From positions 1 to 48,502 of the forward strand of contig CACYYO010000009.1 of NCBI GenBank assembly GCA_902778645.1: a stretch of DNA of 48,502 bases. Direction: 5' to 3'. The position numbers and the translations under genes were made by a program. Positions 25,963-33,643 of the stretch are shown here, one piece after another (positions within the stretch are counted from its first letter, which is position 1; each line of letters opens with the position of its first letter). This DNA is from an uncultured Rhodospirillales bacterium. GTDB lineage: Bacteria; Pseudomonadota; Alphaproteobacteria; RF32; CAG-239. The notes beneath the pieces are model-generated. The model did not search any database. It was not told the DNA's origin and saw nothing but the letters and a program-made list of their open reading frames with translations.

Positions 25963-26748
25963 ATGAAACAGTATCTGGATTTACTCCAAGACATCTTGGA
26001 AAACGGTGTTGACAAAGGAGATCGTACCGGTACAGGGACGCGCTCTGTATTCGGGCGTCAAATGCGATTCGATTTATCGAAAGGTTTTCCTCTGCTCACA
26101 ACCAAAAAGGTTTATCTCAAAGGCATTATTTATGAACTGCTGTGGTTTTTAAAAGGTGATACAAACATACATTACCTGCAAGAACACAATGTTCATATTT
26201 GGGATGAATGGGCCGATGAAAATGGTAACCTTGGTCCTGTTTATGGTTCACAGTGGCGCAACTGGGACGACAAAGGGATTGACCAAATCAAAAACGTCAT
26301 TGAAACCCTCAAAAAAAATCCCAATGACCGCCGTATGATTGTCACAGCTTGGAACCCGGCACAGGTGCCAAACATGGCATTGCCTCCCTGCCACATGATG
26401 TTCCAGTTCTATGTTGCTAACAACAAGTTGTCTTGCATGCTCTACCAACGCAGTTGCGATATGTTTTTAGGCGTGCCGTTTAACATTGCTTCTTATGCCT
26501 TGTTAACCATGATGATTGCCCATGTTTGTGGATTCGAATTAGGGGAGTTTGTTCACACCCTTGGTGACACCCACATTTATCATAATCATTTTGAGCAAGT
26601 CAAAGAGCAATTGGCTCGGACGCCTCGAGCTTTACCGCAAATGCTGATTAAGCGCCAGGTTAGTTCAATTGATGAATTTGATTTTGCTGACTTTGAGCTT
26701 GTTGGTTACGATCCATGGCCGGCAATTAAAGGACAAGTTTCCGTATAA
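25963..26748 (+). CDS. thyA: Thymidylate synthase ThyA
   Basis: Makes dTMP from dUMP with methylene-tetrahydrofolate, producing dihydrofolate. The 261 residues include [27 protein letters not shown], the catalytic Cys in [31 protein letters not shown] and the C-terminal [13 protein letters not shown]. Complete. FolD (9.7 kb) supplies its cofactor; no folA lies beside it, although thyA-folA pairs are common. Confidence 0.97.
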   Translation: MKQYLDLLQDILENGVDKGDRTGTGTRSVFGRQMRFDLSKGFPLLTTKKVYLKGIIYELLWFLKGDTNIHYLQEHNVHIWDEWADENGNLGPVYGSQWRNWDDKGIDQIKNVIETLKKNPNDRRMIVTAWNPAQVPNMALPPCHMMFQFYVANNKLSCMLYQRSCDMFLGVPFNIASYALLTMMIAHVCGFELGEFVHTLGDTHIYHNHFEQVKEQLARTPRALPQMLIKRQVSSIDEFDFADFELVGYDPWPAIKGQVSV

Positions 26749-26775
26749 AATCGGCTGTTTTCTTTGCTTTTTTAG

Positions 26776-26810
26776 AAGATCGTCTTTGTGATAAAGGCGG
26801 TCTTTTTTTT
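26776..26810 (+). terminator. Terminator after thyA
   Basis: AAGATCGTCTTT pairs with AAAGGCGGTCTT (two G-T pairs) around GTGAT, followed by T8. Confidence 0.82.
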
Positions 26811-26920
26811 GTTTGACAAAAAAAATTAAAAAAAGTACTGGAAATGAACTCAAAAATGTGGTATGGTACGCCCGTATTGTGAATACACTACCCGATAAAT
26901 ATAATATATAGGACAAGCCA

Positions 26921-27427
26921 ATGAATAAGAAAACATCATCTGCTTATGCCTTTAATTCCGGTGACTATGTCGTATATCCGGCTCATGGCGTAGGTAAAGT
27001 AGCAGACATCACAAAACAAAAAATTGCCGGCTCAGAATTGGAACTGATTGTCGTCAATTTTGATAAAGATAAAATGACTTTGCGTATTCCAATGGCGAAA
27101 GCAGAGAATAGCGGTTTGCGCCGTATTTCCGAGTCTTCAACCATGAATGACGCCTTGACTGTATTGAAAGGCAAAGCCAAGGTAAAAAAGGTCATGTGGT
27201 CTCGCCGTGCGCAAGAGTATGAGAACAAAATCAACTCAGGTAATCCTGTTGCTATTGCTGAAGTTATTCGCGACTTACATCGTAACGAAAATTTAGCAGA
27301 ACAGTCCTACAGTGAGCGCCAAATTTATGAGCAAGCACTGGACCGACTGGCTAATGAAGTTGCCGTGTGCGATAACATATCAGTTGATGCAGCAACCCAG
27401 AAATTGATTTCTATTCTCACCAAATAA
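26921..27427 (+). CDS. carD: CarD-family transcription regulator
   Basis: Binds RNA polymerase beta and stabilises open promoter complexes, often at rRNA and stress-responsive promoters. The 168 residues hold the RNAP-interacting Tudor-like domain (about 8-65: GDYVVYPAHGVGKVADITKQ, LRIPMAKAENSGLR) and a helical DNA-binding domain (about 70-165: KVMWSRRAQEYENKINSGNP, SYSERQIYEQALDRLANEVA). Typical length for alphaproteobacteria. A TTGACA lies at 26813-26818 but its -10 is unclear. Confidence 0.95.
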   Translation: MNKKTSSAYAFNSGDYVVYPAHGVGKVADITKQKIAGSELELIVVNFDKDKMTLRIPMAKAENSGLRRISESSTMNDALTVLKGKAKVKKVMWSRRAQEYENKINSGNPVAIAEVIRDLHRNENLAEQSYSERQIYEQALDRLANEVAVCDNISVDAATQKLISILTK

Positions 27428-27431
27428 TTCC

Positions 27432-27459
27432 AAAGCCTCCTAAACGGAGGCTTTTTTTC
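27432..27459. terminator. Terminator after carD
   Basis: AAAGCCTCC (27432-27440) pairs with GGAGGCTTT (27446-27454) around TAAAC, then a T-run. It also lies directly after the yacG stop on the other strand, where the T-run is short. Confidence 0.88.
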
Positions 27460-27671
27460 TAATCTAAAGTTTCATCTTCTGTCTGTTTAATTTGCTCCAG
27501 CGCTTCATAATCGCGCTCATCTAACTCCTGCGCCGGAACAGCATAACTTCCATCCAACCAATGCCCCAAATCAATATCCGCACAACGCTTAGAACAAAAA
27601 GGTCGATACCGATTCTCTGCTACAATCTTGTGGCAAATTGGACATTGACAAGTTTTGATAACTTCAGCCAT
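27459..27671 (-). CDS. yacG: DNA gyrase inhibitor YacG
   Basis: Small zinc protein that binds GyrB. The Cys4 signature is complete: CPICHKIV, then [20 protein letters not shown] start it at ATG 27671 (70 residues), overlapping the rng end by 8 bases; upstream in-frame codons run inside rng and add nothing conserved. Last gene of the dksA-maf-rng-yacG run. Confidence 0.93.
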   Translation of the reverse strand: MAEVIKTCQCPICHKIVAENRYRPFCSKRCADIDLGHWLDGSYAVPAQELDERDYEALEQIKQTEDETLD

Positions 27672-28836
27672 TATTTTGGACTCTACCCTGTCCTTGACAC
27701 CGATCACACACCTTTGTCAAAAGGCTGCTCAGGCTCGGACGGCGACGAACACGAATAATTTCAACATTTCCCATCCGACTCAAGCCGAATAAACGAGCTT
27801 TATTTTTATCTTTCAACAGCTCTTTTTCCAAAATTTCAAGCACAGGCTTAATATATTTGTATTCAGATGATCCCGCAAAATCAATAACAATTTTACCGGC
27901 TAAATTTCTCAATCGAATTTGACGAGCGATTTCATAAGCGGCCTCTTCATTCAAATGAGAAATAGAACCATGCCCGTGATCCTCTCCGCTATCAACATCA
28001 ATGGCAACACACGCTTTTGTCTCTTCTATATACAACCTTCCGCCGCTCGGTAATTTCACCTCAGGCAACAAAGCCTCAGACAGCATATCCTCGATTCCAA
28101 ATTCAGCAAACGGCTCTGCTGCAAACTCAGCCAGAACATCGCCTTCGAACACATCTTTAATCTCGGCCTCCAGGTTATGATTATTTAAGACAACTTTTTG
28201 CAGCGATTCTTCAACATTGATAATATCATCAAAAATCGGATTATCTTTACTGTACAGCAGAGCCGGTGCCACAGCATTACGTGCTTTTGCCCGAACATCA
28301 TCATACAGCTGTTTTAAATCATCCATTTCCGCATAAATATCGTCTAAAGAAGCATCGACAGAAGAAGTGCGTAAAATCCACCCTTCTTGACCGGTTGTAT
28401 GCTCAAAAACTTTTTGCTTATACTCGGCAACAAGATTTTTATCTTCGATTCGTGAAGAAGCTCCGACACCCATCTTAAAAGGGCAATAACAAATATTCTG
28501 ACCGACAAACTGCACGGAGCGAACCAACTTAGCTCCTTTCTCGGCACGAGCTTCCTGTTGAACCTGTACGACAACACTCTGCCCGACAGTCAAATTTGCC
28601 TCATGTCCGTATTCTTCTTCATTCAAAAACGCCGGTTGTTTATCGCCGATATCGACAAACAAACCTGTCTTACCATGAGCCAACTCTGTTTTACCGGTAA
28701 TCTTTCCAAGGTAAACATTACCTTCACTAATACCATTTTCATTGAATTGCTCATATTCACACAATCTGCCTTTTTCTAATTGTGCGATTCGGCTTAAACC
28801 ATTCTTTTGTTCATAAACGATTGTATCAATACTCAT
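27664..28836 (-). CDS. rng: Ribonuclease E/G family protein (RNase G type)
   Basis: 5'-end-dependent endoribonuclease for rRNA and mRNA processing. The 390 residues include the N-terminal S1 domain (about 35-120: [20 protein letters not shown]), the catalytic DNase-I-like region with metal-binding aspartates in [11 protein letters not shown] and [11 protein letters not shown], and a final zinc-link [11 protein letters not shown] (CxxC). It is shorter than E. coli RNase G (489) and lacks the RNase E scaffold tail, as in other short alphaproteobacterial RNase G forms. It overlaps the maf stop by 4 bases. Confidence 0.94.
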   Translation of the reverse strand: MSIDTIVYEQKNGLSRIAQLEKGRLCEYEQFNENGISEGNVYLGKITGKTELAHGKTGLFVDIGDKQPAFLNEEEYGHEANLTVGQSVVVQVQQEARAEKGAKLVRSVQFVGQNICYCPFKMGVGASSRIEDKNLVAEYKQKVFEHTTGQEGWILRTSSVDASLDDIYAEMDDLKQLYDDVRAKARNAVAPALLYSKDNPIFDDIINVEESLQKVVLNNHNLEAEIKDVFEGDVLAEFAAEPFAEFGIEDMLSEALLPEVKLPSGGRLYIEETKACVAIDVDSGEDHGHGSISHLNEEAAYEIARQIRLRNLAGKIVIDFAGSSEYKYIKPVLEILEKELLKDKNKARLFGLSRMGNVEIIRVRRRPSLSSLLTKVCDRCQGQGRVQNNG

Positions 28837-29405
28837 CTTATTCCTACTCCATTCAACATATTTCTGACTTCATACAAAGGCAACCCGATTATACTTGTAT
28901 AAGAGCCGATAATTTTTTTAACAAAACCGGCTAAAGCCCCTTCAATTGTGTATCCTGCACACCCTACCCACTCATTGGTAGCGACATAATCCTCTATTTC
29001 TTTCTCAGTCATTTTTTTGATAACAACGCGTGTTGTCACACAACGAACAGAGACTTGCCCTGTTGCCGAAATAACACAAACGCCGCTCAAAAACTTATGA
29101 GCTTTACCGGACAACAAGCGCATAACAGCCTTTTGAACTTCGGTATTAGGAGACTTTTGTAAAATTTTTCTTCCGACCACAAGCACCGTATCTCCGGCAA
29201 GAACAACTTTCCCTTTATGCTTTGCCGCAACGGCCATAGCTTTTTCTTTGGCCATACGTTTCACATACTCAGTCGGTTGCTCAAATTTGTGCGGTGTCTC
29301 ATCAATATCCGCCCCTTCAACAAGCTCAGGTTCATACCCGATTTGCTTTAGTAGTGCATACCTGTGGGGTGAGCATGAAGCCAATATAAAATTCTTCTTA
29401 AGCAT
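28833..29405 (-). CDS. maf: Maf-family nucleotide pyrophosphatase
   Basis: Hydrolyses non-canonical or modified nucleoside triphosphates. The 190 residues begin with FILASCSPHRYALLKQIG (the Maf SxSPxR motif with Cys before Ser), contain EYVKRMAKEKA, VLAGDTVLVV with the metal-binding Asp, and GCAGYTIEGALAGFVKKIIGSYTSIIGLPL near the end, in which the Y-T-I-E-G and S-x-x-I-x-G-L-P signatures are clear. It overlaps rng by 4 bases (ATGA), indicating coupled translation. Confidence 0.95.
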   Translation of the reverse strand: MLKKNFILASCSPHRYALLKQIGYEPELVEGADIDETPHKFEQPTEYVKRMAKEKAMAVAAKHKGKVVLAGDTVLVVGRKILQKSPNTEVQKAVMRLLSGKAHKFLSGVCVISATGQVSVRCVTTRVVIKKMTEKEIEDYVATNEWVGCAGYTIEGALAGFVKKIIGSYTSIIGLPLYEVRNMLNGVGIR

Positions 29406-29416
29406 CGCTACCCATA

Positions 29417-29842
29417 TTAAGCCTCATCATCATAAGTCTTTTCCAACCGTTCATGGCGCTCTTGAGCCTCGATTGACAGCGTCGCTACCGGACGCGCTTC
29501 CAAACGTTCCAATCCGATCGGTTCACCTGTTTCCTCACAAAAACCATACGTTCCATTTTCAATACGAGACAAAGCATCATCGATTTTACTGATTAACTTG
29601 CGTGCTCTGTCTTTGGTACGCAAATCAAGCGCCTTATCCGTTTCCAAAGAAGCTCTGTCAATATCATCAGGTTGGTTGAGCCCGCCCTGGCGCAAATCTT
29701 CCAAAGTATCCTCAGATTGATCGACTAAAGATTTTTTCCAGTTCAAAAGTTTTTGGCGAAAATACTCAATCTGCAACTCATTCATATATTCTTCTTTTGC
29801 ACTCGGCTTATAATCAGGGGGAAGAATAACCGTCGTATCCAT
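29417..29842 (-). CDS. dksA: DksA-type RNA polymerase regulator
   Basis: Binds the RNA polymerase secondary channel and works with ppGpp. The 141 residues have the coiled coil (about 30-100: EYFRQKLLNWKKSLVDQ, then DLRQGGLNQPDDIDRASLET) with an acidic tip, and the C-terminal zinc-finger region YGFCEETGEPIGLERLEARP. Only one of the four E. coli zinc cysteines remains, which is usual for alphaproteobacterial DksA. AAAGGAG sits before the ATG. A promoter lies at 29883-29911. Confidence 0.95.
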   Translation of the reverse strand: MDTTVILPPDYKPSAKEEYMNELQIEYFRQKLLNWKKSLVDQSEDTLEDLRQGGLNQPDDIDRASLETDKALDLRTKDRARKLISKIDDALSRIENGTYGFCEETGEPIGLERLEARPVATLSIEAQERHERLEKTYDDEA

Positions 29843-29882
29843 GTTTTACTCCTTTGAAACAAATACAATACAATTTAAGCAC

Positions 29883-29911
29883 AAAATACAGTCTTTAATA
29901 TATGACTGCAA
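29883..29911 (-). promoter_or_regulatory. Possible dksA promoter
   Basis: TTGCAG (29906-29911), 17 bp, TATTTT (29883-29888) on the minus strand, in the 93-bp gap between fliX and dksA. Confidence 0.4.
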
Positions 29912-29935
29912 GCAAAAAAGCACAGATTATAACCG

Positions 29936-30355
29936 TTATTTCATCAATTTAGCGAGCTCTACTTCCACCCTTAACTCAATCTCTTCAATAATCTCATTCA
30001 ACCGCTCGTCTTGAGCTTCCATTTTTCGCTCGCGCACAAACTGTGCAATATTCATCAAACGATCTTTAGAAAGATATCCCTTGAGTAACCCATCGCGAAT
30101 TTCTTCCAACTTTTCCAACAGGGTCTGTCCGCGTTCGATCTGCTTTTTACGTAACTTTTTCTCTTCCTCATCTCCAATCATTTGCGCTGCAAAAATAGCA
30201 TCTGTAACATTAACGGAGGAAACACCGGAAACAGCTTCCGGCGCAGATTTCATAATATCCTTCAAATATGCGGAAAAATCACCGCCGGAGGAAGATTTTT
30301 TGACACGTGCCGAGGGCGCATCTTTTATTTTATTAACATCACTGACCTGTATCAT
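29936..30355 (-). CDS. fliX: Flagellar assembly trans-acting factor FliX
   Basis: In Caulobacter FliX couples early flagellar assembly to late flagellar gene expression by acting on the sigma-54 activator FlbD. The match lies in the C-terminal two-thirds: ERGQTLLEKLEEIRDGLLKG, then RLMNIAQFVRERK, then EIIEEIELRVEVELAKL, the typical FliX end. Its 139 residues match Caulobacter FliX in length. The start codon directly follows the pilin stop (TAA-ATG), so it is translated with the pilin gene. A position near dksA is conserved in alphaproteobacteria, but flgI, its usual neighbour, is absent and no other flagellar gene is in the window. Confidence 0.85.
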   Translation of the reverse strand: MIQVSDVNKIKDAPSARVKKSSSGGDFSAYLKDIMKSAPEAVSGVSSVNVTDAIFAAQMIGDEEEKKLRKKQIERGQTLLEKLEEIRDGLLKGYLSKDRLMNIAQFVRERKMEAQDERLNEIIEEIELRVEVELAKLMK

Positions 30356-30937
30356 TTATCTGAATTCCCATACTACATCCTTAGAGCCGCCGGCACAAAC
30401 ACTGCTGGCCTTAGCTCTTGTCAATGGTAAAACATTATCACTATCACTTGAGCTTGAAGACGGCCATTCAAACTTAGAGGTACCGACTTGTATACTGACA
30501 ATGTTTGCAAAATCATTACCAACCCAAGAAATAGAAGCCATCTCAGCACATTGTGGCGCTGTCAGATTCTTATACGTAATTTTGAAACTATGGCTGCTTT
30601 CTCCCCAACCGACAATTTCCCCGACATTAACAGTAATCTCTCCGCCAAAAGTATGATAAGCTTTGCCGTCAGCATAAGCCATTTGTGCCGGTAACAATTT
30701 GTCTTTATGGAATTCTTCCAAAATATTATTTTCGCTCAAACCATTATAATTTCCCGCGGCAGCATACCGACGCACAATATTTTTCTGCAACGATTGCAAC
30801 TGCGAAACCGCCTGGCTCATACGATAGCGGCTCCAACCGGATGCTGCAACTTTCCACATCCCCGCAGTGACTATCCCGATAATAGCAATAACACCTATCA
30901 TCTCAATCATTGTTGCGCCGCGTTCTTCTTTCCACAT
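30356..30937 (-). CDS. Type IVb-like prepilin
   Basis: The 193 residues begin with a short basic leader and a prepilin peptidase site G|ATMIEMIGVIAIIG: cleavage after Gly, Glu at mature position 5, then the hydrophobic helix (about 8-30). The remainder resembles the PilS/TcpA-type type IVb pilin head (LQKNIVRRYAAAGNYNGL; FGGEITVNVGE; YKNLTAPQCAEMAS; a second Cys in SSVCAGGSKD), with the pair of cysteines likely forming the D-loop disulfide. AAAGGAG precedes the ATG. No pilus assembly ATPase, secretin or prepilin peptidase is nearby, so it may be a minor pilin or an orphan. First gene of a pilin-fliX unit. Confidence 0.82.
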   Translation of the reverse strand: MWKEERGATMIEMIGVIAIIGIVTAGMWKVAASGWSRYRMSQAVSQLQSLQKNIVRRYAAAGNYNGLSENNILEEFHKDKLLPAQMAYADGKAYHTFGGEITVNVGEIVGWGESSHSFKITYKNLTAPQCAEMASISWVGNDFANIVSIQVGTSKFEWPSSSSSDSDNVLPLTRAKASSVCAGGSKDVVWEFR

Positions 30938-31008
30938 TTCCAGCTCCTTTATTTTCCTGTTAAAATGTAGTGTAAAATATTTTTATGCAATTAACAATTA
31001 TTTTTTAC

Positions 31009-31036
31009 TTCACATTTTAGATTTTTCGTATATAGT
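31009..31036 (+). promoter_or_regulatory. Possible promoter of the beta-barrel gene at 31083
   Basis: TTCACA (31009-31014), 16 bp, TATAGT (31031-31036), leaving a leader of about 40 nt that ends in AAAGGA before the ATG. Confidence 0.4.
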
Positions 31037-31082
31037 GACATCAACAACCATCGTGTTGTGCTTCATATGAAAGGAAATTAAA

Positions 31083-31640
31083 ATGAAAAATACTATTGCT
31101 ACATTGTTAGTTGCTGTTTCTACTTTTGCAGTTGCAGCCAACGCCAATGCTGAAAATTCTTTTAGACCATATGTTGGTGTTGATTACAACTACGACAATG
31201 GTAACGGTAACGATTTCAACTCTGGTTCTGTTAACGTTGGTACACAATTCAACGATTATTTCGGAACAGAAGTTTTCTACCAAAGATCTGACAATGATGT
31301 TAAAACCAAAGGTCTTGCTAGACAAGAAACACGTTATTTCAATGCTTATGGTATTGATTTGAACGGCTATTTGCCAATGGGTTGCGAACAAGAATTCGCT
31401 TTGATTGGTTCTGTTGGTGCTGGTGAATATGAATTCAACACTGGTTACAATGCAGCAGGATGGGCCAACAACCGTGACCATGGTTTTGGTTACCGTTTCA
31501 GTTTAGGCGGTTTGTACAACGTAACAGACAACGTTGCCCTCAAAGCAATGGCTCGTTATGTTAAGTTTGACAAATTAGCTGATGAAACTGAAGAAACCGA
31601 TATGATGGAATACACAGCCGGTGTTAGATACAACTTCTAA
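31083..31640 (+). CDS. Small outer-membrane beta-barrel protein
   Basis: The signal peptide is clear (ATLLVAVSTFAVAANANA, cleavage before ENSFRP). The 160-residue mature part alternates polar and hydrophobic residues in strands (FRPYVGVDYNYDN; NVGTQFNDYFGTEVFYQ; FALIGSVGAGEYEF; YRFSLGGLYNV; MEYTAGVRYNF) and ends in Phe, as outer-membrane barrels do. About eight strands, OmpA/opacity type. Codon use is strongly biased (GTT, GGT, AAC), which suggests high expression. It is monocistronic, with a strong terminator. A second barrel of similar design is at 47.6 kb. Confidence 0.88.
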   Translation: MKNTIATLLVAVSTFAVAANANAENSFRPYVGVDYNYDNGNGNDFNSGSVNVGTQFNDYFGTEVFYQRSDNDVKTKGLARQETRYFNAYGIDLNGYLPMGCEQEFALIGSVGAGEYEFNTGYNAAGWANNRDHGFGYRFSLGGLYNVTDNVALKAMARYVKFDKLADETEETDMMEYTAGVRYNF

Positions 31641-31659
31641 CTGCTGTTAAGAGTTTCAC

Positions 31660-31695
31660 AAAAAGGAGGAAGTTCATTTAATTTCCTCCTTTTTT
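31660..31695 (+). terminator. Terminator after the beta-barrel gene
   Basis: AAAAAGGAGGAA (31660-31671) pairs with TTCCTCCTTTTT (from 31683) and is followed by T residues. Confidence 0.88.
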
Positions 31696-31710
31696 GATAG
31701 AGAGGGAGCT

Positions 31711-32214
31711 ATGAAAAAACTACTGACATATCTATGCTTTGCTTTGGCACTGACTGCCTGCAAAGATAAACAAGAATCGACTGATAACAAAGTAAACGAT
31801 ATACAAGCGCAAATATCGATGCCTGCAGATCCTGATAAACTTTATAGTTATCAAAAAGATAACCTGCCCGAAGCGTGCGAAAGTGACAGCGAAATTGTTT
31901 GTGCGATAGAAAATGTTGTCAAATGTGCACTTAATCCAACCGCCTCATACTGTGACAAGAATACGATGCCGGAATTTCTGTTCTACGACGATTCGATGTT
32001 TGCAGAGGGTGATGTTTTAGGACATCCGAGCGAACAGAGTTTCAAAATCACCAAAATCAAACCTATCGACAATCAAACCATAGAAGTCCTCACCCAAGGT
32101 CAATGTGATAAAAACTGGTTCGGTGTCTGCGAAGGTAATGTAATTTATGTCATGACAAAACAATTTGGACCATGGCAAGTTCAAGATGTATATGCTATTG
32201 AGACAATTAAGTAA
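31711..32214 (+). CDS. Lipoprotein, unknown
   Basis: GGGAG precedes the ATG. The N-terminus MKKLLTYLCFALALTAC has a textbook lipobox (L-T-A-C), so Cys17 should be acylated. The mature 151 residues contain six more cysteines (EACESDSEIVCAIENVVKC, SYCDKN, QCDKNWFGVCEG), probably disulfide-bonded in the periplasm. The end, VIYVMTKQFGPWQVQDVYAI, looks like a small alpha/beta domain. The family is not recognised. It is flanked by two terminators. Confidence 0.75.
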   Translation: MKKLLTYLCFALALTACKDKQESTDNKVNDIQAQISMPADPDKLYSYQKDNLPEACESDSEIVCAIENVVKCALNPTASYCDKNTMPEFLFYDDSMFAEGDVLGHPSEQSFKITKIKPIDNQTIEVLTQGQCDKNWFGVCEGNVIYVMTKQFGPWQVQDVYAIETIK

Positions 32215-32231
32215 AACACGGAATTTATCCT

Positions 32232-32261
32232 AAAGGAGGCTCAATCAAGCCTCCTTTTTTT
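32232..32261 (+). terminator. Terminator after the lipoprotein gene
   Basis: AAAGGAGGCT pairs with AGCCTCCTTT around CAATCA, followed by a T-run. Confidence 0.88.
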
Positions 32262-32295
32262 GTGTCTAATCACTTGTATTATATGCAAACACCTC

Positions 32296-32324
32296 TGGAC
32301 AAAAGGCTTTTTTAGGTATATAAT
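32296..32324 (+). promoter_or_regulatory. Promoter of the SGNH hydrolase gene
   Basis: TGGACA (32296-32301), 17 bp, TATAAT (32319-32324); identical hexamers and spacing to the promoter at 23690-23718. Confidence 0.62.
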
Positions 32325-32342
32325 AAAAGGAAAGGAGAGGGT

Positions 32343-33347
32343 ATGATGAATAAACAAACAGAGAAATGGTTGCGCCGCGTCAAAACAACGGTTATGGGTC
32401 TAGCCATGGCGGTCATGCCTTCGTTAGCGCAAAAAGCGCCATCTTCTCAAAGCAACGGCATGCAAGCCCACCCAAGAACCGAAACAACCCAACATACCTT
32501 AAACACCCCGACAACCAACTCACCCAAAATGCTGTTTATTGGAGACAGCCGCACGGTAGGGATGTACACTGCCGTCACCAACACTTACAAAAACCCTGTC
32601 AACACAACTGACCAAAATGGTAACCTGTGGTTTGCCAAAGTAGGAGAAGACCTCAAATGGTTCCAAAAAAACGAGGCCATCATTCAGGAAAAAATCCAAG
32701 ATTGCGACTGTGTCATCATTAATTTAGGCGTTAATGATATAACCAAAAACGGCGGTAACGGAAAAAAAGTTGCTGAAAAGTTCTGTGCATATTTCAATGA
32801 AATGGCGCCACAATGGACAGCCCAGGGTAAAAAAGTTTATATAGGTTCTTGCAACCCTGTCGGTAAAAACTTCACCTCCATCAGAAATATGAATGCGCAA
32901 ATAGACGCCTTTAATCAAACACTTCTGGAGGGATTATCTAAGGATATTACATTCATTGATGTTAACAGCTTTGTGAAAAACCATGTTAAAGACAGAGATT
33001 TTCGCCCCGATGGTCTCCACTACCAAACATCAATGAACAGCCCTATTTATCAAAATATTTTTCAACAAGTAAGCGAGCACTCCGCCCTTCTCGCTCAACA
33101 AAAAGAGCAACCTGCTCCGGAAAACAGCCAAGAGAAAAAAGATATTGCTTTTGCCTCTTTACTCAAAGATATAAAACCGCTGACACGAACCACGGCCCTG
33201 GATATAACGCCGATTTTAACTCAAGAAACTCAAAACAGATTAAGAGCACAAAAAGTCGCCCGGCAGAAAAACACTCCCGCGACCCCAACACTTCCTCCGA
33301 AAAAAATAAGTTTCATCCCTCCTAAAAGGAATCAGCATGAAGTCTGA
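32343..33347 (+). CDS. Exported SGNH/GDSL-type hydrolase
   Basis: The 334 residues start with a basic N-terminus and hydrophobic segment (KWLRRVKTTVMGLAMAVMPS, likely cleavage after LAQ near 30). The SGNH hydrolase domain is about 60-245: block I MLFIGDSRTVG with nucleophile Ser69, block III VIINLGVNDIT with Asn, and block V FRPDGLHYQ with the Asp/His pair. Such enzymes deacylate surface glycans, peptidoglycan O-acetyl groups or lipids; the substrate is unknown. The tail (about 250-334) is Pro/Gln/Lys-rich and disordered, ending KISFIPPKRNQHEV. GGAGAGGG precedes the ATG. The structured repeat block begins about 50 bases after the stop. Confidence 0.82.
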   Translation: MMNKQTEKWLRRVKTTVMGLAMAVMPSLAQKAPSSQSNGMQAHPRTETTQHTLNTPTTNSPKMLFIGDSRTVGMYTAVTNTYKNPVNTTDQNGNLWFAKVGEDLKWFQKNEAIIQEKIQDCDCVIINLGVNDITKNGGNGKKVAEKFCAYFNEMAPQWTAQGKKVYIGSCNPVGKNFTSIRNMNAQIDAFNQTLLEGLSKDITFIDVNSFVKNHVKDRDFRPDGLHYQTSMNSPIYQNIFQQVSEHSALLAQQKEQPAPENSQEKKDIAFASLLKDIKPLTRTTALDITPILTQETQNRLRAQKVARQKNTPATPTLPPKKISFIPPKRNQHEV

Positions 33348-33400
33348 TAAATTTGCGGAAAATTAATCTGAATTCCCTTTTGTTAGCCACGAAAAAAAAA

Positions 33401-33504
33401 GAAACCAGTATGAATCCCCTTTAGCTACTGGTAAAACGCGATAAAGAGACTTGCTACGACGTTTCTTTTGAGCACCGCGTACTTGTAGCTACACAAGCGA
33501 GAAA
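33401..33504 (+). repeat. 104-bp tandem repeat, unit 1
   Basis: Starts GAAACCAGTATGAATCCCC. Its first 63 bases match unit 2 with only two substitutions (33406 C/T and 33456 A/G). The last ~40 bases diverge because they carry the variable hairpin arm GTTTCTTT (33461-33468), whose partner AAAGAAAC is at 33502-33509, and the loop motif TAGCTACA (33486-33493). Confidence 0.9.
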
Positions 33505-33608
33505 GAAACTAGTATGAATCCCCTTTAGCTACTGGTAAAACGCGATAAAGAGACTTGCTGCGACGTTATTTTTCGACGTGGTGTACACATAGCTACACGA
33601 GGAGAAAA
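33505..33608 (+). repeat. 104-bp tandem repeat, unit 2
   Basis: Second unit, beginning GAAACTAGTATGAATCCCC. Its hairpin arms are GTTATTTTT (33565-33573) and AAAAATAAC (33605-33613), with the loop motif TAGCTACA at 33590-33597. A degenerate third start (ACTAGCATGAAG) continues into the end of rsfS. Confidence 0.9.
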
Positions 33609-33643
33609 ATAACTAGCATGAAGTTTCTTTAGCGCGTTTTACC
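33534..33643. repeat. Extended palindromic element at the rsfS 3' end
   Basis: The outer arms 33534-33557 and 33620-33643 pair in 21 of 24 positions plus one G-T. A short TGC/GCA helix (33559-33561 with 33616-33618) and the 9-bp inner stem (33565-33573 with 33605-33613) follow. The loop holds GTAC-N3-TAGCTACA-N2-AG (33583-33601). The right outer arm is part of the rsfS coding sequence. The copy at 44425-44526 has the same plan with different arm sequences. Confidence 0.75.

Noticed and set aside
33401-33608. CRISPR array
   Set aside because: Only two to three units of 104 bp with no short repeat/unique spacer pattern and no cas genes.
33461-33643. Integron attC sites
   Set aside because: Palindromes with variable arms are reminiscent, but the required RYYYAAC and GTTRRRY end motifs are missing and there is no integrase.
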